From: Cristatella mucedo
Lineage: Eukaryota; Bryozoa; Phylactolaemata; Cristatellidae
Direction of reading: 5' to 3'
Length of the DNA stretch: 64,000 nucleotides
Assembly (NCBI GenBank): GCA_009760855.2
Contig: WPIO01000031.1
Location: 1,714,001 to 1,778,000, forward strand
Shown: piece by piece, positions 23,701 to 34,129 of the stretch
How positions within the stretch are numbered: the stretch's first letter is position 1
Layout: each line of letters starts with the position of its first letter
Notes under the pieces: model-generated
Database searches by the model: none
Told to the model about the DNA's origin: nothing
The model's input: the letters and a program-made list of their open reading frames with translations, nothing else
Position numbers and translations under genes: made by a program

Positions 23701-23815
23701 TAGCGTCTTAAATTGTCGGACAGTTTATCGATTTCAGCCGGGTTTCAGTTAGGGCGAGCAGGTCGATACCATTTTCAGAAATGAGGTCGCGTATTACCAG
23801 ATGTCCGGAAATGGC
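20782..23815 (-). mobile_element. LINE family 1 (CR1/L2-like), longest copy, APE endonuclease plus RT
   Basis: Minus-strand copy of about 3.0 kb, 5'-truncated, ending 3' in a stem-loop followed by an ATT run. Near 23800 the frame opens LVIRDLISENGIDLLALTET, the start of an APE endonuclease; GDFNVHFD and VVYRPPG follow. After a frameshift near 23330 comes THIKGHTLDQIFS. A second frameshift lies at a G homopolymer (about 22997-23006). The reverse transcriptase ORF then runs to 21040, with VPQGSVLGPVLF and the catalytic YADDTQLYL. Only two frame breaks were noticed, so the copy is fairly young. The 3' end is TAGAGAGAGATTGAGTTCTC within GCGCC/GGCGC arms, a likely RT recognition hairpin. Confidence 0.93.
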
Positions 23816-24215
23816 GAACTACCTATCAGAACTACTCCCTCACCAGACGAAGAATCGTACAACCAGCTGCTCTGACTCGAATTGTTTAGCCACACCTCGT
23901 ACAAACCGCTAAACCGTTGGAGACCATGCCTTTAATTCCTAAGCTCCCAAAGCCTGGAACTCACTACCGATGCACGTCACAATGTCCCCTGACGTGACAT
24001 TTAAAAAGATGCTTAAAACGCACCTGTTTCTTACAGCATCCGATCCGGTGAGTCTTTGTGCTTTGTTCTTCATATATAACGTACCTGCTTACACTATGCC
24101 TACTGCTTGCAGATGTTACCACCAAACATTTGGTGATGTTGTCTATACAGCATCTGTAAAGTTCGTAGAAAGAGATTTAGTTCTCTGAGGGGCTATACAA
24201 ATGTATTATTATTAC
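23816..24215 (+). mobile_element. LINE family 1 3' fragment
   Basis: CTCCCAAAGCCTGGAACTCA and ATTTAAAAAGATGCTTAAAA precede the usual tail GTAGAAAGAGATTTAGTTCT and an ATT run. Confidence 0.8.
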
Positions 24216-25190
24216 TACTATTATCTTATTTTCGGGAAACACTGTATTAATTGACATGAATATTGTCTCGGCAAACTTTTCGGACTATTAGGCCATTTCA
24301 GGAGGTCAAGAAGGCACATTTTGGCAGAAGAAACCACGCCCACTACCGACCTGTTGGAGTGGGCGTGGTCAGATGAGCCAACAAACTGTCACAATAGACT
24401 CGCATCCGCACAAGGCAATTACAGGGGTCGACATTCATCACCCCTCCCCGGTCAGGCGCCTTTGTTTCGTACAAGATACTGACACCATTTCTAAAAATAA
24501 ACACGGCCCACAGGTTGAGCTACAACTAGCAGTATTGAAGGGGAAATAAAACCGGGATAATTTAATTAGGCCGGACCCAACAATACATAACTAGGGAGTG
24601 TTAGGCCGGACTTGAGTACTAGCTCGGTCGTATCTATCCTAAAGGCCGTAGTTTTCTGACCTCTGCACAAGAGGTTCACATCAGCTCCACAAAAAAGTCT
24701 GCCTTCTTTCAGCTACCTAACGTTGCTAAAATTCGAGCTTCCATAGACAGGGAACTAGATCGAAATCGGTCAATGCATTTGTAACATCATGTCTTGATTT
24801 CTGCAACTTCCTGCTTGCTGGTCTACCGGCCTGTGCAATCAGGTGCTTTCTGTTGATGCACAACTCTGCACCTAGGCTTGTCTGTCGGGAGTGGCAACAG
24901 TGTCAGTTGCCACATCACACCACTTCTTGCCGACCTGCATTGCTTCTCCATTAAGCAGCATATCGACTTCAAGGTTCTGTCACTCACTTTTTGGCTCCTT
25001 AATCCTCTGGCTCCGGCCTACCTACTAGAACTACTCCCCCAACAGGCTAGGCATAACCTACAATTCTTTATTAGAGACATGTCTTTAGTTCGCAAGCTCC
25101 CAAAGCCTGGAACTCATCCCCGACTGACATCGCAACATCCCCTGAGTTGGCGAGATTTAAAAAAAAAGCTAAAACGCATCTATTTACTGT

Positions 25191-27355
25191 TGTGTGTCGG
25201 TGACTCCGGTGGTGGCTGTTCTAGTGGGAATCTCACGGAGACACAGCGAACGCACGTTCGCAGTAAACGAGACTCATTTATTACTCTCAACGGGCACATA
25301 TACGAGAGCCCAATCAATCGCAGCAGACGACACGAAATATAATCTGCATCAATGGCGCTGGTTCAAGGGCTTAACTATTGGCCACAGGTGAGGCATGTAC
25401 ATTAGTGTCAGGCGCTTCGCCAATTACAACTGCAGAAGCCGAAGGCGAACACTTTTCCCATAGAAAATATATTTCATTGTCCACTAGCCGGGGAGGGGGC
25501 GGTTCTAACGACTGGAAAGTCGTCTAGCCATTGGCTCCCGAGTTCTCTCCTCTTCTGCCCGCTCAGACAATGCTTTGTCCGGGGTTTATTGTTCGGGGTC
25601 GGTCAGGATATTAATTTGGCATTAACGAGCTCCGACCGGCTTGGATGGGGCGCAGGCCACGTGACAGCCACTCACAGGAGCGAACATCAGCTCTGCCCCA
25701 CGCGAGCGGGGCGGTCATAGATGCTACCCACCTTTACTCAAAGGTGGGGCACCGCTCCCACTGTCGAACGGTTCCCGTAGGTCACCTCCGTGCGAGCCCC
25801 GGCGGCCGGCCTCATGCACTCGTCGCCGGCCGATCCCGCCCTGCGAAAAACATTGGGGCTCACTATGGCCTCGCTGTCCTCGGAGTTCCATTCCACCGAG
25901 TCGATCTCGCGGGCGGTCGTGCTGCTCTGACCTATGCACCGAGGCGCTCTCGCAGGTTCTCTCGCAGGTTCTGCGCTTCTCGAAGCTCTAGCCTGCACCC
26001 TGTCGCAGGCTACTAACGCCTTGCCGGTGACTGCTATCTCTCGGTGCTCCTCTGCACCGAGGCGCTCGTGCGGGTGCTCTTCACCGCCGAGACGCTCTCG
26101 GTGCTGGTCTCCCGCGGCCGCTGAGATGCTCTCCGCCGCTACGACGCACTGTTGCGCTTGCTTGCTTCGCAGCCAAGACATCGCTCTCGTGGGCTGCTGG
26201 CGCCTGGTCGCAGGCTTCTATCGCCTCGCCGCTGACCGCTATCTCGCCTAGCTCCTCTGTACTCTGTGCCAAGACGCTTGTGCGGGTGCTCTCCACCACC
26301 GAGCTCTCGCCGCTGGCTGCTTCGCGCCGAGAAGTCGCTCTCTCTGGCACTCTTTGCCGCCGGGATGCTCTCCGCCGCTACGACGACGCTCGCCGAGACG
26401 TCGCTCGCTTGGGCCACCTGCACCTTTTTGCAGGAAACTATCACCTCGAAGCTGACCACTACCGCCTCGTCGCTGAAAGCCGTCACACGCTGCATCTCCT
26501 TCGTCTCTGGCTGCTGCCGCTTCGCACTGACGTTGCTCTGGTGCTCTTCGGCTGTTGTGGTTACTATTTCGGAAGCGGTTCCATACACGATTCCTCCACC
26601 AGTAATGCAGCCGCATAGCTGCGGCAGCTGAATGAGTGCAGCTCGTCCGTCCGGCTCTTGCGGGCAGTTGATGGTGAGATCGATTAGCGACGATGCTGGC
26701 TCATCGCGTAGCTTTGTCCCGGTCTCAGCTCCGGCGAGCTGCTCCTGCTCCAGCCGAAACCTCTCGGCCTCAAGCTCGGCCTCCTCATCCGTTAACCACG
26801 AGAAGATCAGAATTAACTCGTTTAGCAGCTTGTGGTAATCCTGCTTTACGTCGGCCGGCTGACCACCCCAATCGTGTGTCGCGTTATCGCGCAGGCACAA
26901 CATGTTTTAACGGCATTACAATCTTTAGCCTTGCTACAGCCTTCTCAAGCGTTAGAAGCCAAGGCATAAAGTGCGGTCGGCCGTTAAACATTCTGTACCT
27001 CAGTGCGGGCGTCCCATCTACACCCTAGAAGGTCTTGTACTCTTTTTGGCACGAGTAAACCATTCTCTGCTACCAGTTGCTGTGTGACGGTGACTCCGGC
27101 GGTGGCTGTTCTTGTGGGAGTCTCGCGGAGACACAGCGGATGCACGTGAGCCGTGAACGAGACTCTCCTTTATTACTCTCAACGAGCACATATGTGAGAG
27201 CCCAATCAATCGCAGCAGACGATACAAAATATAATCTGCATCAATTGCCTGACGCTGCGCTGCTTCAACGGCTTAACTATTGGCTACAGGTGAGGCGTGT
27301 GCATTAGTGTCAGGCGCTTCGCTAATTATGACAGCAGAAGCCGCAGGTGCATGCA
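25191..27355 (-). mobile_element. Non-autonomous LTR retrotransposon (TRIM/LARD type) with gag-like ORF
   Basis: Two direct LTRs, 25191-25451 and 27081-27355, read on the minus strand. They begin TG and end CA, and contain an AATAAA in the sense orientation (complement at 27169-27174). Next to the 5' LTR, positions 27075-27057 (minus) read TGGTAGCAGAGAATGGTTT, matching the complement of the 3' end of animal initiator tRNA-Met except for one base: a primer-binding site. The internal 1.6 kb holds one long minus ORF (26903-26139, 254 aa) starting MLCLRDNATHDWGG with a Glu-rich helix DEEAELEAERFRLEQEQLAG. No protease, reverse transcriptase or integrase is present. The 3' half of the interior is GC-rich with diverged internal repeats. 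The element sits inside a + strand LINE family 1 copy. A clean target duplication could not be defined. Confidence 0.8.
26139..26903 (-). CDS. Hypothetical gag-like protein of the LTR element
   Basis: 254-codon frame starting about 150 nt downstream of the primer-binding site. The N-terminal 70 residues look helical and acidic; the C-terminal half is Ala/Arg/Glu-rich and repetitive (AAESIPAAKSARESDFSARS), tracking tandem-like DNA repeats at 25930-26400. No zinc knuckle (CCHC) was seen. Position suggests a gag remnant, but composition gives no family assignment. Several other frames are open too because of high GC content. Confidence 0.35.
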   Translation of the reverse strand: MLCLRDNATHDWGGQPADVKQDYHKLLNELILIFSWLTDEEAELEAERFRLEQEQLAGAETGTKLRDEPASSLIDLTINCPQEPDGRAALIQLPQLCGCITGGGIVYGTASEIVTTTAEEHQSNVSAKRQQPETKEMQRVTAFSDEAVVVSFEVIVSCKKVQVAQASDVSASVVVAAESIPAAKSARESDFSARSSQRRELGGGEHPHKRLGTEYRGARRDSGQRRGDRSLRPGASSPRERCLGCEASKRNSAS

Positions 27356-27536
27356 ACATTATCGCAGCATATAGTGGGTCCTCTTAATCGTCCTGTATGT
27401 ATGCTTATGCTTGCTGACACTGTGCATGGTGCCACTATCCATATTTGCATGCTGACTGCATGCATGTCACGTCTAACCATGCTATTGTTGTTGACATTGT
27501 GCGTGCTATTACTAGCCACATGATAATCCTTTACAG

Positions 27537-27722
27537 CAGCGGTTTTCAACTTGTGAGTCGCGACCCCTTTGTGGGTCGAACGACCCCTACACAGGGGTCG
27601 CCCAAGACCATCGGAAAACACCCATTTCCACATTTTGCACACAATAATTTTATAGTTGGGATTCGCCACAACATGAGGAACTGTATTAAGGGTCGCAGCA
27701 TTAGAAAGGTTGAGAACCACTG
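27537..27722. mobile_element. hAT MITE of the SPIN/OC1 type, 186 bp
   Basis: Ends are CAGCGGTTTTCAAC and, inverted, CAGTGGTTCTCAAC, each followed by GTCGCGACCC-like sequence. Inside are the family-typical blocks GGGTCGAACGACCC, GACCATCGGAAAACAC and CAACATGAGGAACTGTATTA. Eight-base flanks CTTTACAG (27529-27536) and CTTTACAC (27723-27730) are a target duplication with one mismatch, as expected for hAT. It interrupts the 3' region of a LINE family 1 copy. It is too short to encode a transposase. The sequence resembles the horizontally spread vertebrate/invertebrate SPIN and OposCharlie1 hAT families as I remember them. Confidence 0.85.
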
Positions 27723-27800
27723 CTTTACACCAGAGGTAAAGTGCCTAGAAAGAGATCAAGTTCTCTGAGGGTGCTATACAAATTAATTATTATTATTGTT

Positions 27801-29150
27801 ATGATATTTGACAAGATACTGTACAGAACATCAAATCGTATGCTTACGAGATTTTATCTGTATCTTGGAATCCAAACTTTTTTGATGGGCAGTGCTTTTT
27901 TATAATGCCAACTGCGGGGTGGTGGTCACTTGTTTGCACCCAAAAGTGTTCTGGGTGCATGGCAGTCATCGGAGGAACAATGGAATTCTATGCTCTCGAT
28001 TGAGATAATTTATCGATTAATACGGTTAAGGCTCGGGAGACGAATTAGGAGCTATAATTCCAGCAACACAATATTGTGACAATCGGCACCGCACTCGGCA
28101 GGGTTTAAGCAATAACGACCCAGACCGCCTACGAGCCTACAGAATCACTTTTAATGCTTTTCTTTAAGATGTGTGTGTGTGTGTGTGTGTGTATCTCCGT
28201 CTGTAACTCCACAAAGCCATACAGACTATGTGGGTGTTACGCAGGAGAGTTTTGTGTAGCGCACTCACAGCCTAAGCGGCTTTCGGTACGTATTCGGTAG
28301 CCGACAGACTTCGTCTCACGCAACAAAGAAAATGTGGGAAGCATAGCGGAGTCAGGAGAGTAGTTAAGGTAGTGAGTAGCGTGGAAGTAGCAGGACCGCT
28401 GAAAAGGATGAGCAATAGTCGGCAGCAGGAGAGTAGTTGTCGTTACGTAAGAATTGTGGAGGCGAGTTCTACAGTCTAGGACTTGCAGAGCTAAAGCTTC
28501 TGTCGCCAACGTTCTTTAAGCGGAGGAATAGAACGGCTAATTTATAGTGAGATCCTTTAAAATAAGTGATGGTGGTCCACTCTGAAAATATATCGTGAAC
28601 GTACACGCCTCGTTGCAGCCATTTTAGCCCTACCCAATAAAACGTTGTAGCTTCTCTGGAGAAATCCTTTGAAGCTGCGAACCCGAACCACGCGTTAGGT
28701 GGACAATTCGCTCGCCAAAAGATCTGGCGGCGCTGTAGCAGTCTGCATACAGCGGCTCCTCGTAGGAAATTATATTTGTTTAGCAAACTGTAACATAATA
28801 AGCACGTTTCCTTGTAGCCTTAGAGCGGTGTACAGGACTCTAAAAAATGCTGTGTGAAGGAATTCAGCTGTGACCGACAGCCTTCCAGGGTGTCGCGATA
28901 GGTCTCAAATCTTCTTTACGTCATATACGATTCATGTACGCTAGAAGAAAAGTGGACAGTTCTCACCCTAGTCTCAGCTGCACTGGTCGACTGCAAACTG
29001 CACTTCGCTCGCCTGATTTGAAAGGGTCTCGTAAGTGGACGCTGCCCAGGCAGACTTACTTGTGGGATCAGGGCTCCAGCAGCCGGATCCGGATGTTCAG
29101 GTGGGCGTGTTATAGAGTGGCAAGGTCGCATTTTTTACCTCGAGCCTGGG
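27801..29150. other. Upstream of TMEM254; GT run and LINE family 2 end only
   Basis: Outside 28165-28510 I see no repeat or gene. The 200 bp before ATG 29151 should hold the TMEM254 promoter; no TATA box is evident. Confidence 0.4.
28165..28510 (-). mobile_element. LINE family 2 3' fragment
   Basis: Antisense copy joined to a GT run; contains GTAACTCCACAAAGCCATAC, GCGGCTTTCGGTACGTATTC and, in the coding part, LQVLDCRTRLHNS. Confidence 0.8.
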
Positions 29151-29875
29151 ATGGGGCGGCAACGGCAGGCATACTTCGCTTTGTCAACTTCTTTTGTAGC
29201 GTTTCTGTGCATTTCTGGCGTGGTTCTACTCGTGGTAGGTAATATGTCCCGTAAGCTACTCACTGGCCCTGTTTCGTGAGCTTCGGATGCGGTGCATTTC
29301 TGTTCGAATGCAACTCGTTCGACGCGTATTGCGACGCTGCTAGACGAGCCTACATATTGCACCGGGTGTGCATTAGACACGCACTCCCCGTAGCCTAAAA
29401 GTAAAGTTCGGCTGATTCAACGGCCTCGTTTGTATAGTTCCAAAAGAGCCTTGGCGGATATCGTGGGTCCATGTGATTTGTCTTTTGTGTGCTTATGCGT
29501 GCTGACATCGTGCACGTTCCCATTTACCATATTTACGTGATGGCACGTATGTTCCTTATGTTGTGCGTATGTTACCTCTAATCATATTACGCTCGCTGAT
29601 ACTGTGCATGTTACCACTAACCGCCTGACCAAGCTTGTTTTACAGAAAATGTAAAGTGCCTAGAAAGAGATTAATTTATCTGATGGTGCTATACAAATTT
29701 ATTATTATTGTTATTTTATTACTTCGATCGCAGTGCATGTTACGTGGGTCCGGAAGTGAAAGTGCCTTACCCCTGGGCAAAGACCCTAAGCAAAGCTAAT
29801 TAATGACAAGCAGTGATACCCGACCGCTTGCTGTGGGCAATATTTATTCTTACAAAAGTTGGTAGCTAGGCTAAA

Positions 29876-29915
<40 letters not shown>

Positions 29916-31965
29916 ACTTACCTGTTTGATCTATTCACGTGCAGTAGCTGGATCCAGTGCAAGCAAAAGCACAAGTATGCTACGGCATCTTTACAAAGCT
30001 TGATAAGCATGCGATCTTGCGTATGCAGCCTTTTCTGCTATGGTTACCTTCGCGTGTCTCGTGCATTTGACGTCATTGAGGGGCATGAGCAATAGCTAAT
30101 GGCGTCGCATGTCAGACCGAGTGAGGCATGGCAGCTATGTGTTTTAGAGTATCACTTGGAAGTAGCCACTCTCCATATGCTTTCGTCTGTGTCGTAGAGG
30201 CTTCGGCTTTGAGCATTGGCATGATGGGGTAGGGAAGGAGGTAGAGATTCGATGAACAGTACACTCGTTAAGCAGAGCGGATAGTCATGGATTTTCTGAT
30301 TGATCATAGCCCGGCGGTAAGATGCTAGTACTTCACTACCCACACTGTGTCTGATCATGTAGCCGGCAATTCCATATTGTCCCGTGCAATCAATTGAAGC
30401 TTGCTTGCGATTAGTTTTTATTTACCTCTGCATATTGTTGTGTTCTCACCATACATGCCATCACATGCGCTGGTATGTGGATGACGATGTGCTGTAGAGC
30501 TTTTTGCGACTATATTGGACAGCCGGAAAGATTTTGCACTCATCAGTTGGATATTGCCATTATCACAATGTATATATGCTTTGAATTTCGTGTGGCAGTT
30601 TTTCTTTAATGGCTGTCAGGCAAGAGGTGCCGAAAACGTCGTGATTTAAAATTAGGTAAGGGAATAGTGAAGCTGGCTGGTAAAAAATTAAAAATTGGCC
30701 ACTGTCATGTAGCAACAGGATTGCCTTAGCAACTTGTACATCGCTCTTGGTTGTCAACGGCAAGTTATCCATATAATTATTAGAACTTGGGTTTGTAAAG
30801 TCCGAGTACTGGGCTAAAGCTGCATAAAACTGCATATGCATCAAGAGTTGCATTTGGCCTGATTCGAGCTCACGAATTAGATCATGAGGTACACACACCT
30901 TACTGCTTCGCTACGAGTTATTGATCGTCGCATTTGGCATGATTCGAGCTCACGAATTAGATCACGAGGTACACACACCTTACTGCTTCGCTACGAGTTA
31001 TTGATCGTAAAGCTGTCATGACAGGTCTATTGCCGTGTGGTTGCCAGGTCTCCAGTCCCCTTTGTGTATAGTAACAAATCGATGAAGTGCCATGTTGCAT
31101 ATTTGGTCTTTCATTTAGTCCTTACCGATTTTCCTACGATACTGTTCCTTCGTGATGCAGGTTTCCTACGTTGCACCTGCATACTTGCCACATGACTACC
31201 TGGGTCCGCTTGGCTGGCTGCTCAAGTATCTCATCAACCATCCGGTTATTCACACTATAGGGTGAGCTTGCTTTCGGTGCTGCTGCTGTCCCTGGTTGCC
31301 TGAACGAATCGGTCGCTAGCTAACGATAGAGCTTGTTTCAGGTTTTATGCTTTGGTCGGTATTCACATCATCGAGGGAATTGTTGCATTCAAGATTGCCT
31401 GGTAAGCCTCTAGCATGGTACTCTTAGTGCTGCAGATGTCGTTGTTGACGGTGCTTGTAAACCCAGGATCCTAGGAGCCTGCATCATCGAGGCAGTTGAT
31501 CGGATCGTCCTTAAAGGTACCCTTTGGTATCAGAGGGACTTGGATGTGAGGCTGCCTTCAATGGACTTATGCATTCGCATACACTGCCTACGTCGATAGC
31601 ACTCATCTATTTAGCTAGCATCATTAGTAGCTAGCATGTTCCCTTTTGATAGCCCTTGTAGCGTCTGTTTCCATAATCAGATGCAGTAGGCGTGTAGCTC
31701 TATTTTGTTGACAGGCATGCTCGTGATGATGTGCACTGCATGCTGCTGCTTAAAATGATGCAGTTTACTGTAGTCTTATTGAACTCGCTGGCGCATGAAG
31801 TATGCATAGCCTGTGGTTACTTAACCGGTATATCTTTTTAGGGAATCAAACCTCTGCCTGTCGTCTGCTGTGAGCTGGTTCATCCAGACCCTAATCGTCG
31901 GCTTCCCCTCACTGAATGCGTTGAGAGACTACAGGAGAACAGTATATCTTAAATCCAAAAAGTGA
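29151..31965 (+). CDS. TMEM254: TMEM254-like small membrane protein, complete, four exons
   Basis: Exons 29151-29234, 31161-31261, 31342-31401 and 31842-31965 (stop TGA 31963-31965) join in phase to 122 residues, the size of vertebrate TMEM254. The start is ATG 29151, followed by MGRQRQAYFAL and a first hydrophobic segment (about residues 8-32). A conserved loop Y-L-P-H-D-Y-L-G-P-L-G-W matches the family's ESLGPLG motif. A second hydrophobic stretch FYALVGIHIIEGIVAF spans exons 2-3, and a last one around SWFIQTLIVGF precedes a basic tail ending YLKSKK. Family members are three- to four-pass membrane proteins of poorly defined function, so I assign no reaction. Intron 1 (1.9 kb) holds a (TG)n run, an antisense ORF and an 80-bp tandem duplication; introns 2 and 3 are 80 and 440 bp. 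An ATTAAA at 32277 could serve polyadenylation. The orthology rests on motif order and length. Confidence 0.88.
29405..29463 (-). mobile_element. SINE B 3' stub
   Basis: CGGCTGATTCAACGGCCTCG and AAAAGAGCCTTGGCGGATAT, then an abrupt change to LINE family 1 sequence. Confidence 0.55.
29470..29720 (+). mobile_element. LINE family 1 3' tail
   Basis: Follows a SINE B fragment and lies in TMEM254 intron 1. Has the GTGGGTCC...GCTGACAC-type segment and ends GTAAAGTGCCTAGAAAGAGA then ATT repeats. Confidence 0.75.
29877..29911 (+). repeat. (TG)n microsatellite in TMEM254 intron 1
   Basis: About 17 TG units. Confidence 0.95.
30566..30898 (-). pseudogene. Antisense ORF of 111 aa in TMEM254 intron 1, possibly a COR/winged-helix-like fragment
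   Basis: An uninterrupted minus-strand frame with protein-like composition, including DVQVAKAILLLHDSGQFLIF and LFPYLILNHDVFG. The pattern LLHDxGxxLxF...(V/I)LNxxxx resembles the COR or winged-helix segments of Roc-COR and NLR-type proteins that are numerous in marine invertebrates. That match is from memory and weak. There is no splice context and the ORF sits inside an intron of the opposite strand, so a retrocopy or gene fragment is more likely than an intact gene. Confidence 0.25.
30850..31009 (+). repeat. 80-bp tandem duplication in TMEM254 intron 1
   Basis: Two units starting GCATTTGG at 30850 and 30930, about 98% identical (CCTGATTCGAG versus CATGATTCGAG; ATCATGAGG versus ATCACGAGG). 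Confidence 0.9.
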
Positions 31966-32404
31966 GAAGAATATCGATGCCACTTTATTGTAAAACGAAT
32001 ATCTGAAGTTACACGGAGCGGCATTCAGTTCTCAACCTCCGACCTCAAAAGAGGTTTTTGCACGGCAAGCTCGGAGGCCTCAGACTCGCTGTACCCCACA
32101 TTAAGCCCCGTGACCTAACTAAAGGATGATTGCTTCGCCGAGTTCACTCGGCGAAAGGTGGTTAGTATTGCCCTCGGCTCTCGAAAATTCTAATGGCTCG
32201 TTTTGTAAATCCTTATTACTTCTTGGATGCCGCTTGTTTGCGTGTTATGTGTCGTTCTTTGTGAAGTACGACATTGATTAAATACTGACCTCTTGGAACA
32301 CTTATTTTTATATGCAGTATGCTATACAGTTCGCCTTGGTCTAGCTTATAGCTCTCAATAGACGTGTGGTTGCTATTTCGTAGCGAGTAAGCTAGCGAAT
32401 TGTA

Positions 32405-33065
32405 AAAAAAAGTTAATATAACAATTATAAAGCACTTGTTTACTGCTTAAGAAAACTTATATCTCTTTCTAGGCTTTGAGCAGATGCTGCTGAAAAGGAA
32501 GCATGGCAATTGGTTATTGCTAACATGCACCAGTTCTGCAAGCCTCATTGTAAGCAGGACAATTTAAATGGATGGAGCAAATGATGTTGTGATGAACCGG
32601 TGGGGTTTAGCTTCTCTGTCAATGTAACAGAAGTCGGGGAGGTGTCGAGACTCAGTCAGACATGAGTTCTAGGCTTTAGGGGCATGGGAACTGGCATGGA
32701 CTCCAAGGGCCGGAGCAAGAGAATGAAGTGACCCACAGATCAGTGGCAGAGCCTAGAAGTCGATACACCTCTTCATAGGTGGCCTCTGCAGGTTGGTGAG
32801 AAGTGGTGTAATACGGCAGCTGCGACTTTCACGATGAGTTATTGATGAGTTTTGCACCAACTGGTAGTATCGTATTGTACTGGGAGGAAGACCTGCAAGT
32901 AGTTAACTACAGAAATCTAGACAGCATGTCACAGAAGCAACAGACCAACTCGGCCGTGGCAGCTTCATCTAAGCAAGCCCAAATTTTGTTAATGTTCACA
33001 GTGGGCAGCCGTAGCTCACAGTGGGGAGCTGTGACTGTAGAGCCAACGAGGTCATATTACGAAAG
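32405..33065 (-). mobile_element. LINE family 1 fragment, degenerate
   Basis: Contains ATATCTCTTTCTAGGC at its 3' end and, further in, GGTTGGTGAGAAGTGGTGTA plus GAGTTTTGCACCAACT, which are landmarks of the RT C-terminal region on the minus strand. Confidence 0.7.
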
Positions 33066-33094
33066 GTATTATGTTTTATAATGTATGTCGCAGT

Positions 33095-33640
33095 TATGCA
33101 ATGTACTCTCCTGCCGCCGACTATGGCACATCTTTTCTAGCCGTCCTGAGCTGCTTGTAATGTAATGTAATGTATCTCCGTCAGTAACTCCACAAAGTCA
33201 TAAAGACCATGTGGGTGTTACGCAGGAGAGTTTTGTATAGTGCACACAGCCTAAGCGGCTTTCGGTACGCATTCGGTAGCCAACAGACTTCGTCTCACGC
33301 AACAGAGAGAAAGTGGGAAGCATAGCAGAGTTAGGAGAGCAGTTGAGGTAGTGAGTAGCATAGAAGTAGCAGTTCAGGACCGCTGAAAAAGATGTGCCAT
33401 AGTCGGCAGTTGGAGAGTAGCTGCTTACTTCCATGCTACTCACTGCACCTCAACTGCTCTCCTGATTCCAGCTATGCTTCTCACTTTCTCTTTGTTGCGT
33501 GGGATGACGTCTGTTGGCTACTGAATGTATACCGAAAGCCACTTAGGCTGTGAGTTTGAAATACAAAACTCTCCTGCGTAGCACCCACATAGTCTCTGAG
33601 GAGTTACAGATGGAGGTACGTACATACATATAATGTAATG
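33095..33640. mobile_element. Two LINE family 2 ends in inverted orientation (long hairpin)
   Basis: A + strand stub (33095-33150), a minus-strand 3' end (33165-33422) and a + strand 3' end (33425-33640) lie head to head. The last two are inverted copies of the same roughly 220 bp, with GCAACAGAGAGAAAGTGGGA facing CACTTTCTCTTTGTTGCG. Confidence 0.8.
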
Positions 33641-34129
33641 TATCTTCATCTCAGACAGATTATTACACTAATATGACATCCCACATTTTCCTGTCCTTTC
33701 CTGCACTGGAATCTCTGCAAGCATGAGAGGAATGGGGCACTGGTGCCTGCCCTGTAACGAGGGGTGGGGGGGGGGTCCCAAACCAACAAGCTGCCTGCTC
33801 GGCCAAGGGAAACCTTTTCCGGAGCACCTGCCACCAGCCGGCTTCCATAAACGAAGGTCGGCCGCCGATTCGTCTGCTCACCAATACAACACGAGTCATT
33901 TCATCCCCAAAACGTCTTATCGAAAGTTTTTCAAGCAGGTCATGCTCAGCATATATAGGTTGCTCTTGAAGTGACAATAGTAATTACTTGGATACAGCAT
34001 GTTACGGCTAGTTCTACGATGTGATGAGAACTCATTAACCTTTCTTCTTCTTCTTCTTTGAGCTGAGACAAAACGCACTGGCCAGCACGAAAAGCGCTCA
34101 AAAAGAGGCGCCAGTAAACCAGTGGTCAC

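Larger units (their letters stand above)
24640..27800 (+). mobile_element. LINE family 1 fragment split by an LTR element and a hAT MITE
   Basis: The 5' part 24640-25190 encodes degenerate RT C-terminus. After the LTR element the same copy resumes at about 27356 (CATATAGTGGGTCCTCTTAA, the equivalent of the downstream segment in other copies). The hAT MITE interrupts it at 27537-27722. It ends at about 27800 with AAAGTGCCTAGAAAGAGATC and an ATT run. Confidence 0.85.

Noticed and set aside
25645-26631. Many overlapping ORFs of 90-150 aa on the + strand
   Set aside because: Shadow frames of the GC-rich interior of the minus-strand LTR element.
31468-31560. Open segment with ILGACIIEAVDRIVL after an AG, considered as a TMEM254 exon
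   Set aside because: Joining exon 3 directly to 31842 keeps phase and gives the family's length and alignment; no good donor after the segment.
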